Shown: positions 37,847-45,077 of the stretch, piece after piece
Layout: each line of letters opens with the position of its first letter
Position numbering within the stretch: the first letter of the stretch is position 1
Assembly (NCBI GenBank): GCA_002305275.1
Contig: DBQO01000033.1
Location: 77,927-141,926 of the forward strand
From: Bacteroidales bacterium UBA1392
GTDB lineage: Bacteria > Bacteroidota > Bacteroidia > Bacteroidales > UBA932
Length of the DNA: 64,000 nucleotides
Direction: 5' to 3'
The notes under the pieces: generated by a model
Databases searched by the model: none
Seen by the model: only the letters and a program-made list of their open reading frames with translations
What the model was told of the DNA's origin: nothing
Program-made: the position numbers and the translations under genes

Positions 37847-37930
37847 GCCCGGATGGCGGAATAGGTAGACGCGCTGGTCTCAAACACCAGTGGCCGAGAG
37901 GCTGTGCCGGTTCGATCCCGGCTCCGGGTA
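37847..37930 (+). tRNA. tRNA-Leu (anticodon CAA)
   Basis: 84 bases of class II shape. Acceptor arms GCCCGGA (37847-37853) and TCCGGGT (37923-37929) pair with one G-T wobble, discriminator A at 37930. Anticodon stem CTGGT/ACCAG encloses the loop CTCAAAC, giving anticodon CAA for the UUG codon. A long variable arm (GGCCGAGAGGCT region) and T-loop GGTTCGATCC are present. CCA is not encoded (CGA follows). Confidence 0.96.
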
Positions 37931-37933
37931 CGA

Positions 37934-37966
37934 AAAAAGAGTTCGGAAAAATTCTGAACTCTTTTT
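37934..37966. terminator. Terminator after tRNA-Leu, probably bidirectional
   Basis: AAAAAGAGTTC (37934-37944) is perfectly inverted as GAACTCTTTTT (37956-37966), with A-run and T-run on the two sides. It can serve both the tRNA and the convergent dehydrogenase gene that ends at 38023. Confidence 0.88.
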
Positions 37967-38022
37967 AATTATGAATATTGAGTATATTATGTCGAGTCGT
38001 AAAAGGTGTTTTCCGATTTCTT

Positions 38023-39138
38023 TTAGTATCGTTTTCGGTAGATATTTTCTATCTCTTTTTGGGTCAATTCGACATAATTATTGGCAAGTAGGCGTTGTTG
38101 AGTTTGCATAACGCTCTCGGCAAAACCGGTGATATCGGCCTCCGTCATGCCATACTCTTTAAGAGGCTTCTTTTCTAAGAGATTGGAGAGCAATTCATCT
38201 AGTTTGTCGTAGATCTCTTCGCTTGACCATTGAAAATTTTTAGTGAAAATATTATTGAGTTCTTGAATTTTGCCTGTGGGATTCTTCTGTTGATATATTT
38301 TAAATATTTCCGTTAAAAATTGATAATTGGCTTCACCATGCGGAACATGATATTTTCCCCCTAGAGGATAGGAAAGCGCATGTACGGCACCCGTTCCTGC
38401 ATTTCCAAATGCAATGCCTGCAAAATTACTGGCTATAAGCATCTCGCCAAGGCGCTCATATCGATAATCAGGTCCGTTTTCGGCTATCTTCATAAAGATA
38501 TCTACAATTATTTCGATAGCAGCACGGCTAAATGTTTGAGTGTATGGAGTGGCTCTTGGTGAAACGTATGACTCCATAGCATGAATGAGCGCATCAATAG
38601 CGCTTGCAACATAGGGTCTATATGGAAGTCCGCGCAATAATTCGGGTATAAGCACTGCGTCGTCCGGCATCAGGGCATCGTCAGCCAAACCCATCTTTGT
38701 CTTTTTGGACTTTATTTCTGCAATGGAAATATTGGTCACTTCGCTGCCGGTTCCACATGTAGCAGGTAGAATAATGAGTTGTTTGTCTTTCTCCAGGGGT
38801 ATTTTTCGTTCAAAAGCATCTGTCACATTTTCCACTCCTTTTAACACAAAAAGTTTGGAAATATCCATGATGGTACCTCCTCCGATGGCGATGACACGAT
38901 TGTATTTCAACGGCTTCACATCCCGTAAAATTGCATTCATCATCTCATCCGAAGGCTCACCCGGACCATATTTTCCCTTCATGATGAAATGACATTTCAA
39001 ATTGAGCGGCTTCATAAAGGGCTCGTATAGATAATCGTTAGTCAGCACCAGGTCCATCTCGTTGAGACCGAAATCATGAGCAAAGTCGGCAAACTTGTCA
39101 AATTGATGCAATCGGGTTTTAAGTTTAAATAGTTGCAT
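38023..39138 (-). CDS. 4hbD: NAD-dependent 4-hydroxybutyrate dehydrogenase (iron-containing ADH family)
   Basis: 371 residues, the same length I recall for the Clostridium kluyveri enzyme. The text also closely resembles it (for example MQLFKLK start, GEPSDEMMN, CGTGSEVTNISIAEIKS, AIDALIHAMESYVSP, GNAGTGAVHALSYPLGG, YHVPHGEANYQF, TQQRLLANNYVELT). Type III ADH metal ligands Asp/His (AIDALIHA), His (GAVHALS) and His (HVPHGE) are present, as is the nucleotide loop AIGGGTIMDI. It interconverts succinate semialdehyde and 4-hydroxybutyrate during fermentation. It stands alone; no succinyl-CoA or 4-hydroxybutyryl-CoA genes are in the window. Confidence 0.85.
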   Translation of the reverse strand: MQLFKLKTRLHQFDKFADFAHDFGLNEMDLVLTNDYLYEPFMKPLNLKCHFIMKGKYGPGEPSDEMMNAILRDVKPLKYNRVIAIGGGTIMDISKLFVLKGVENVTDAFERKIPLEKDKQLIILPATCGTGSEVTNISIAEIKSKKTKMGLADDALMPDDAVLIPELLRGLPYRPYVASAIDALIHAMESYVSPRATPYTQTFSRAAIEIIVDIFMKIAENGPDYRYERLGEMLIASNFAGIAFGNAGTGAVHALSYPLGGKYHVPHGEANYQFLTEIFKIYQQKNPTGKIQELNNIFTKNFQWSSEEIYDKLDELLSNLLEKKPLKEYGMTEADITGFAESVMQTQQRLLANNYVELTQKEIENIYRKRY

Positions 39139-39163
39139 GGTTGTATTTCGTTATTATTTATTC

Positions 39164-39178
39164 TGCGCACATTGCGCA
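39164..39178. promoter_or_regulatory. Operator-like double TGCGCA palindrome upstream of 4-hydroxybutyrate dehydrogenase
   Basis: Two self-palindromic TGCGCA hexamers (39164-39169 and 39173-39178), 9 bases apart, form a dyad 26-40 bases upstream of the 4hbD ATG. Its position suits a regulator binding near the transcription start. No matching regulator was found. Confidence 0.4.
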
Positions 39179-39318
39179 AAATGGGGCTTTACGGGCTTTA
39201 CAAGTAATATATCGCTATTTATAATCGACGCTGCAATATAACAAAAGCAAAGTTATTGAAAACAATTGGGATACCGGCATTTTACATACTATACTGGGGC
39301 TGACTCAATCATAGGATT

Positions 39319-39371
39319 GCACAACTAATTGTGCGATTTCTCTGAAAACTGCTTGTTTTGTTGTGCGATTT
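39319..39371. repeat. GCACAA/TTGTGC palindrome and repeated TTGTGCGATTT before the first DUF4143-type ATPase
   Basis: GCACAA (39319-39324) and TTGTGC (39329-39334) form a palindrome. TTGTGCGATTT occurs twice as a direct repeat (39329-39339 and 39361-39371), the second copy lying between the -33 and -7 boxes. The same TTGTGC/GCACAA words recur upstream of the second DUF4143-type ATPase at 59819-59841. Confidence 0.55.
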
Positions 39372-39382
39372 GGCTATATTTG
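39352..39382 (+). promoter_or_regulatory. Promoter for the first DUF4143-type ATPase
   Basis: CTTG (39352-39355), 19 bases, TATATTTG (39375-39382), then the ATG at 39401. The -7 box is exact, the -33 box has one mismatch. Confidence 0.55.
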
Positions 39383-39400
39383 TGAAAATTTAAGACAACA

Positions 39401-40570
39401 ATGAAAGCACTTTATCAGAAATTTGAGACACTTTTACTCAATACAACACTCGATTTTAAACGGTACTTGTATGATGAAATCGCGTGGGAAAGCCGTATGG
39501 TAGGCATTATTGGCGGTCGTGGAGTCGGTAAAACCACAATGATTCTACAAAGAATAAAGGAACACTTGAGTGTTAAAAATACATTATATGTTTCGGCAGA
39601 CGACATGTATTTCAGCGAACATAAGCTGATAGATTTGGCTGATGTTTTTTATAAAAATGCAGGCAAATATCTCTTTATCGATGAAATTCATAAATACGCC
39701 AATTGGTCTCAAGAGTTGAAAAACATTTACGACTCCTATCCGAGATTAAAAGTCGTATTTACGGGTTCCTCCATATTGGACATACTTAAAGGCACTGCCG
39801 ACCTAAGCCGCCGTGCCATTATTTATCAATTACAAGGACTTTCATTTCGTGAATATCTAAAACTCTTTCACGGCTATGATGTACCGGTCTATTCATTGGA
39901 GCAAATCATCAACAATGAGGTAAAACTCCCCGAAATAGAGCATCCTTTACCACTATTCAAAGACTATTTGAAACGCGGATATTATCCTTTCGGAATTGAA
40001 AACGAGGTTCACATACGCTTGGGACAGATTATCGTACAGACATTGGAAACGGATATTCCGCAATATGCCAAACTCAACGTAGGAACTGCGCGAAAATTAA
40101 AACGCTTGCTTTCCATCATTGCGGAAAGTGTACCATTTAAGCCCAACTTCTCTAAAATATCAGAAATGATCGGTGTGAGCAGAAACTCCCTTACCGATTA
40201 TTTCCTATATATGGAACAAGCAGGACTTATAGCACAACTTCGCGATGAAACTGGCGGCATCCGTGGGTTGGGAAAAGTCGATAAAGTCTATCTGGACAAT
40301 ACCAACATCATTTATAACTTGGTCGGCGACAAATCGGAGAAAGGAAATATCAGAGAAACATTTTTCTTCAACCAGATGCGCCTGAAAAATGAAGTTATGT
40401 CAGCCAAAAAAGCAGACTTTATAGTCAACGAATACATATTTGAATTAGGCGGCAAAAAGAAACAACAACATCAGATAGAAAAAGACGGCAAATCGTTCAT
40501 AGTAAAAGATGACATCGAATTTGGCTACCTCAACGTCATCCCACTCTGGGCATTTGGACTGAATTATTGA
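39401..40570 (+). CDS. AAA ATPase with DUF4143-type C-terminal domain
   Basis: 389 residues. Walker A GGRGVGKTT (38-46), Walker B LFIDE (91-95) and the sensor VFTGSS are followed by a winged-helix region and the restriction-nuclease-like DUF4143 C-terminus (FFFNQMRLKNEVMSAKKADFIVNEYIFELGGKKK). The function of this very widespread family is unclear; they are frequent in Bacteroidetes and archaea and often lie near defence genes. Here it precedes a restriction-modification gene by about 80 bases. A second, different member is at 58532-59740. Confidence 0.88.
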   Translation: MKALYQKFETLLLNTTLDFKRYLYDEIAWESRMVGIIGGRGVGKTTMILQRIKEHLSVKNTLYVSADDMYFSEHKLIDLADVFYKNAGKYLFIDEIHKYANWSQELKNIYDSYPRLKVVFTGSSILDILKGTADLSRRAIIYQLQGLSFREYLKLFHGYDVPVYSLEQIINNEVKLPEIEHPLPLFKDYLKRGYYPFGIENEVHIRLGQIIVQTLETDIPQYAKLNVGTARKLKRLLSIIAESVPFKPNFSKISEMIGVSRNSLTDYFLYMEQAGLIAQLRDETGGIRGLGKVDKVYLDNTNIIYNLVGDKSEKGNIRETFFFNQMRLKNEVMSAKKADFIVNEYIFELGGKKKQQHQIEKDGKSFIVKDDIEFGYLNVIPLWAFGLNY

Positions 40571-40617
40571 AAATTTCTAATAGCCTAAACACTAAAGGAT
40601 TTTTGCTTTTGTTTTCT

Positions 40618-40625
40618 TAAATTTG
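40618..40625 (+). promoter_or_regulatory. Candidate -7 element for the restriction-modification gene
   Basis: TAAATTTG matches TAnnTTTG. It places initiation near 40630, upstream of the ATG codons at 40645 and 40654, and argues against the in-frame TTG at 40639 as start. The -33 box is not well spaced. Confidence 0.4.
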
Positions 40626-40653
40626 TAGTTAATAATTTTTGCAGATGCTCATT

Positions 40654-43600
40654 ATGACAACCAGCCAATATATTGAAAGCGTAAATAGTAGGTATAAGTT
40701 AGGAAATGCTACCGAACACACCTTTCGTGGCGATTTGCTAACACTTTTAGAGACATTATTGCCGGATTTACACATCACTAATGAACCAAAAAGGCTAAAG
40801 TGCGGGGCGCCTGATTATATTTTGACTAAAAAAGATATTCCAGTTGGCTATATCGAAGCAAAAGATATTGGTGATACCGATTTGGACGGCAAACAAAAGT
40901 CGGGCAACAAAGAGCAATTTGACCGCTATAAAGCCTCTTTGCCCAATCTTATTTTTACCGATTACCTCAACTTTCATTTTTATCAGGATGGGGTATTTAG
41001 AACGAAAATCACCATTGGCGAGGTAACAGAAAAGGGAATAAAACCGCTTTCGGAAAATTTTGCCGAATTTGAAACCCTGATAAAGAATTTTGGAACCTAT
41101 ATAGGGCAAACCATAAAAAGCAGCAAAACACTGGCTAAAATGATGGCGGGAAAAGCCCGATTGCTTGCCGACATTATGGAAAGGGCTCTCAGTAGCGATG
41201 TGGAGAGCGATGACAACAGTACTCTTGAAAACCAAATGAATGCTTTTAAAGAGATTTTGATCCATGACATTGATCCAAAAAGCTTTGCCGACATTTACGC
41301 ACAAACCGTAGCTTATGGATTGTTTGCTGCACGTTTGCACGACACGACGCTCGACACTTTCAGCAGACAGGAAGCCGCCGAATTGATTCCAAAAACAAAC
41401 CCGTTTTTAAGAAAGTTGTTTGGATATATTGCAGGCCCCGACATTGACGACAGGATTAAATGGATTGTAGATGATTTGGCGTTGATTTTCAGGGCAACCA
41501 ATCTGGAGGCCCTTCTAAAAGATTATGGAAAATCCAAAAAAATGGAAGATCCGATTATCCATTTTTATGAAGATTTTTTAAGTGAATATGATCCTAAGCT
41601 GCGAAAATCTCGTGGGGTTTGGTACACGCCTCAACCGGTTGTAAACTTTATTGTGCGTGCCGTTGACGATATTTTAAAAACAGAATTTGATTTATCGCAA
41701 GGCCTGGCAGATATCAGCACAACCAAGATAAACGTTGATGTAAAGGGCGAAAAGGTAGAACATGAGGTACACAAAGTTCAAATCCTTGATCCGGCCACCG
41801 GCACAGGCACTTTTCTTGCCGAAACCATCAGGCATATTTATAATAGCTTTGAAGGAATGCAAGGTATTTGGGGCGATTATGTAGAACACCATTTGATACC
41901 TCGACTGAATGGCTTTGAGCTATTGATGGCCAGTTATGCAATGGCGCACTTGAAAATGGATTTCGTTATGCGTGAAACCGGATTTCACACCGATACAAAC
42001 CAACGCTTCCGCATTTACCTAACCAATAGTTTAGAAGAGCATCATCCTGACACGAAAACGCTATGGGAAGACATGTTAAGCACCGAAGCAAACGAAGCCA
42101 ATAGGGTAAAACGTGATACTCCGGTTATGGTAGTAATGGGAAATCCACCGTATAGTGGCGAAAGTGCTAATAAAGGCGGGTGGATTGAAAAATTGATTGA
42201 TATATATAAATACGACCATAACGGAGAAAAAATTCCTGACACAAAATGGTTAAATAACGACTACGTGAAATTCTTACGTTACGGACAATATTATATTGAA
42301 AAAAACGGAAGCGGCGTTTTAGCGTTTATTACGGATAATAGTTTTTTAGATAGTATAACTTTTCGTGGTATGCGTTGGAACTTGCTTAAATCTTACGATA
42401 AACTTTACATTTTAGATTTACACGGAAATTCCAAGAAAAAGGAGACTGCCCCCGATGGAAGTATTGACCAAAACGTTTTCGATATAATGCAAGGTACTAG
42501 CATTAGTGTATTTGTAAGAACGGAAAAGAAAAGTAAGAATGAATTAGCACAAGTATTTCATTTTGATTTATACGGAAAACGCGAAGAAAAAAACGAATTC
42601 CTTTTGGAAAACAATATTGAAACAATAAAGTGGCAAGAACTCAAACTGGAAGAGCCGTATTATTTTTTAGTTCCAAAAGATTTTTCTTCACAAAAAGAAT
42701 ACGATACTTTTATAAGAATAGATGAATTATTAAATGTAAATGGAGTAGGAATTTGTTCCAAACGTGATGAAACTGCAATTAGATACAGTAAAATTGAATT
42801 AATCGATGTTTTGAATGATTTCAAAGATTTGACAGAATCAGAAATTAAATTAAAATATAAAACCGAAGTTAAAGAAAGCAGAGATAAAAAAACTCTGCTT
42901 GCTAAAAAGAATATTGAACGGTTTGGAACTGATGATCAATTTATAAAAAAAATTAGTTATCGCCCTTTTGACACAAAATGGACTTATTTTACAAATCAAT
43001 CAAGAGGCTTTTTAGCATTTCCTGTTTATGAAATAATGAGGCATTTTACGCAAGGTAATTGCGGTTTAGTTGTATCTAAAAAAAGCCGTCAACTGAGTTT
43101 GGGATATATGTTTATCACAAATACAATTACCGATTTACATATTTTGGATAGTGCAGCAGATTCTACATATATTTTCCCTCTCTACCTTTACCCCGATCCC
43201 GACGAACAGCAAACTTTAGCAGGGCCGCTAGGACGACAACCCAATCTCAATATGAAAATTGTGGATAAAATTGCTAAAAAAATTAATTTAACATTTTTGC
43301 CGGACGACAATCTTGCTTACGATTTGCCCGCCGAATTGGGAGAATGTTTCTCACCATTGGATTTATTGGATTATATCTATGCGATACTGCACTCTCCAAC
43401 ATATAGGGAGAAATACAAAGAATTCTTAAAGATTGATTTTCCTCGTGTGCCCTACCCTAAAAACAGTGAAACATTTTGGGGTCTGGTTGAGTTAGGCAGT
43501 AAATTAAGGGAGATTCATTTGATGGAAAGTCCTGTTCTTAACCAATTCATTACACTATACAACATAACTGGAAGTAATGTTGTGGATAAGCCGGTCTATA

Positions 43601-43818
43601 AAAACGGAAATGTTTATATCAATGAAACTCAGTGTTTCGAAAACGTGCCTGAAGTGGCCTGGAACTTCTACATCGGCGGCTATCAACCCGCCCAGAAATG
43701 GCTAAAAGACCGCAAAGGTCGCAAACTCTCCACAGAAGATGTTCTACATTATCAGAAAATAATCGTCGCTCTTACAGAAACCGACCGATTGATGCAGGAG
43801 ATAGATAAAATCGAATAG
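40654..43818 (+). CDS. Single-chain restriction-modification enzyme (PD-(D/E)xK nuclease plus N6-adenine methyltransferase)
   Basis: 1054 residues from the ATG at 40654 (MTTSQYIESVN). An N-terminal PD-(D/E)xK nuclease is visible: Asp54 (GAPDYIL), Glu68 and Lys70 (YIEAKD). A helical coupler follows, then a gamma-type N6 methyltransferase: SAM motif DPATGTGTF (379-387) and catalytic NPPY (497-500). The C-terminal 350 residues are the likely target-recognition region. No helicase motifs occur, so it is closer to type IIG/IIL than to a full type ISP enzyme. One protein would cut and methylate the same site. Base composition is distinctly more AT-rich than the ribosomal and aro genes, suggesting transfer. 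Confidence 0.88.
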   Translation: MTTSQYIESVNSRYKLGNATEHTFRGDLLTLLETLLPDLHITNEPKRLKCGAPDYILTKKDIPVGYIEAKDIGDTDLDGKQKSGNKEQFDRYKASLPNLIFTDYLNFHFYQDGVFRTKITIGEVTEKGIKPLSENFAEFETLIKNFGTYIGQTIKSSKTLAKMMAGKARLLADIMERALSSDVESDDNSTLENQMNAFKEILIHDIDPKSFADIYAQTVAYGLFAARLHDTTLDTFSRQEAAELIPKTNPFLRKLFGYIAGPDIDDRIKWIVDDLALIFRATNLEALLKDYGKSKKMEDPIIHFYEDFLSEYDPKLRKSRGVWYTPQPVVNFIVRAVDDILKTEFDLSQGLADISTTKINVDVKGEKVEHEVHKVQILDPATGTGTFLAETIRHIYNSFEGMQGIWGDYVEHHLIPRLNGFELLMASYAMAHLKMDFVMRETGFHTDTNQRFRIYLTNSLEEHHPDTKTLWEDMLSTEANEANRVKRDTPVMVVMGNPPYSGESANKGGWIEKLIDIYKYDHNGEKIPDTKWLNNDYVKFLRYGQYYIEKNGSGVLAFITDNSFLDSITFRGMRWNLLKSYDKLYILDLHGNSKKKETAPDGSIDQNVFDIMQGTSISVFVRTEKKSKNELAQVFHFDLYGKREEKNEFLLENNIETIKWQELKLEEPYYFLVPKDFSSQKEYDTFIRIDELLNVNGVGICSKRDETAIRYSKIELIDVLNDFKDLTESEIKLKYKTEVKESRDKKTLLAKKNIERFGTDDQFIKKISYRPFDTKWTYFTNQSRGFLAFPVYEIMRHFTQGNCGLVVSKKSRQLSLGYMFITNTITDLHILDSAADSTYIFPLYLYPDPDEQQTLAGPLGRQPNLNMKIVDKIAKKINLTFLPDDNLAYDLPAELGECFSPLDLLDYIYAILHSPTYREKYKEFLKIDFPRVPYPKNSETFWGLVELGSKLREIHLMESPVLNQFITLYNITGSNVVDKPVYKNGNVYINETQCFENVPEVAWNFYIGGYQPAQKWLKDRKGRKLSTEDVLHYQKIIVALTETDRLMQEIDKIE

Positions 43819-43821
43819 CTT

Positions 43822-44172
43822 ATGAGTAAAGAATTTAATATAAAGCAAATAGATTATAATGCAATACTGCGACAGGCTGTCGCAGAAATTCGACATGCTC
43901 GTGCAATGATTGCAAAGCAGGTAAATAGTGCAGCTAATTCTGTTTATTGGAACTTGGGTAAATTACTTTTTGAAAAGCATTTGGAAGAAGGTTATGGCAG
44001 TGGTGTTGTAAAACAGTTATCTGTTGATCTAAAAAATGAATTCCCTGACATGGGACTTTCACCACGAAATCTTTGGGATATGAAGCGTTTTTATGAGCGT
44101 TATTATCAAGCAGACACAAAACTGCTACGCTCTGTGGCAGTTTTTCCATACAAATTGAAGAATATCTTGTAG
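43822..44172 (+). pseudogene. Truncated DUF1016 (YhcG-like) N-terminal fragment
   Basis: 116 residues matching only the N-terminal helical domain of DUF1016/YhcG proteins (NSVYWNLGKLLFEKHLEEGYGSGVVKQLSVDLKNEFPDMGLSPRNLWDMKRFYERY). Full proteins are about 340-370 residues and carry a PD-(D/E)xK nuclease domain at the C-terminus, which is missing. The end KLLRSVAVFPYKLKNIL departs from the family at the point where the linker begins. The 65 bases that follow show no continuation in any frame. It starts three bases after the restriction-modification stop, so it was probably part of that operon. It could still make a small DNA-binding protein. Confidence 0.75.
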
Positions 44173-44237
44173 GCCACAAAAAACAATTAAAAGTCAAAAC
44201 ACATTGTAGCGATTCCCCAACATTTGATCAAATATAC

Positions 44238-44861
44238 TCATCGCTTTAACAGTTTTATTAAGTTATTAATTTCGGTTTTTTTCTTACTTACGGAGGCGCA
44301 TTGCTCAAATATGGTTGGATCCATTTTATAAAATTCCTCCATATCAAAGCGGATATCCTCCTCTAAGTAAGTCTCCATATTCTTTACATACCTAAGCCGC
44401 AATCCCGGCGTATAAACGATTAAATCACATAACGCTTTTTCGGGAGAAGCGATCAAATATGCATAATTTTCTTCAATAACTTGACGGATGCCGATTGAGT
44501 AATAATCGGGCTCACAATGAATGTATTCAAAACGTCCAACACTATTTGTGTATAATTTGGAGGCCTTAAATGTTAGTGAAGTTGTCGTATGAACCCTTTC
44601 GGGAATAAGTCCATAGTAGCGGAGTGCGTATTGCATCGAGACATAAGAGGGTCCATAAAGGTGATTGGCGATTAATTCTACCGAAAGCAGTTGCTCGGAA
44701 ACCGCAGGGGAGACAACATACAATCCCCTTTTTAACCTTATCAAACTACCCTTTTGTTCAAGACTCGTTAGTTTCTTCTGAGGGTGCTTGTAAGAGCCAA
44801 AAAGAGTTTCCAGTACTCCGACATCAACCGGTATTACGCCAAATTGCTTTAATTCCTTCAT
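44238..44861 (-). CDS. AbiEi-like type IV toxin-antitoxin antitoxin, no toxin partner seen
   Basis: 207 residues. An N-terminal winged helix (about 10-65, LETLFGSYKHPQKKLTSLEQKGSLIRLKRGLYVVSP) is followed by the AbiEi C-terminal domain (YGPSYVSMQYALRYYGLIPERVHTTTSLTFK and IASPEKALCDLIVY). AbiEi proteins repress their operon and neutralise the AbiEii nucleotidyltransferase, normally encoded just downstream. Here downstream sequence (below 44238) holds only the truncated DUF1016 gene on the other strand, so no AbiEii is present. It may act as an orphan regulator or be a remnant. Confidence 0.8.
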   Translation of the reverse strand: MKELKQFGVIPVDVGVLETLFGSYKHPQKKLTSLEQKGSLIRLKRGLYVVSPAVSEQLLSVELIANHLYGPSYVSMQYALRYYGLIPERVHTTTSLTFKASKLYTNSVGRFEYIHCEPDYYSIGIRQVIEENYAYLIASPEKALCDLIVYTPGLRLRYVKNMETYLEEDIRFDMEEFYKMDPTIFEQCASVSKKKTEINNLIKLLKR

Positions 44862-44865
44862 ACCG

Positions 44866-44873
44866 CAAAAATA
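44866..44873 (-). promoter_or_regulatory. Candidate -7 element immediately before the AbiEi-like gene
   Basis: On the minus strand this reads TATTTTTG, an exact TAnnTTTG, ending only four bases before the ATG at 44861. If used, the mRNA would be leaderless or nearly so. Confidence 0.4.
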
Positions 44874-45024
44874 GTCATTTTTTCGATAGATAACGCAATT
44901 TTCTTTCTTTTTCTATTAAAAAAGTGGCGGTTTATGGCCAAATTGTTAAAAGAACTGCACCTGCTTCCTACTTTGGCGGCCGCAAATCCGCAGCGATTCA
45001 ACTCATGTAGCGACATCATTTCCA

Positions 45025-45056
45025 TTTGTGAATTAATTTCCCGAAGATTATATTTG
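45025..45056 (+). promoter_or_regulatory. Promoter for the M28 peptidase gene
   Basis: TTTG (45025-45028), 20 bases, TATATTTG (45049-45056), then ATG at 45078. Both boxes match the Bacteroidetes consensus. Confidence 0.65.
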
Positions 45057-45077
45057 TAGAATAAAATTCCAAATCCC

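Noticed and set aside
40639..40653. TTG/ATG starts upstream of the restriction-modification gene
   Set aside because: A candidate -7 box at 40618-40625 leaves too little room for a TTG at 40639; the ATG at 40654 gives the typical N-terminus.
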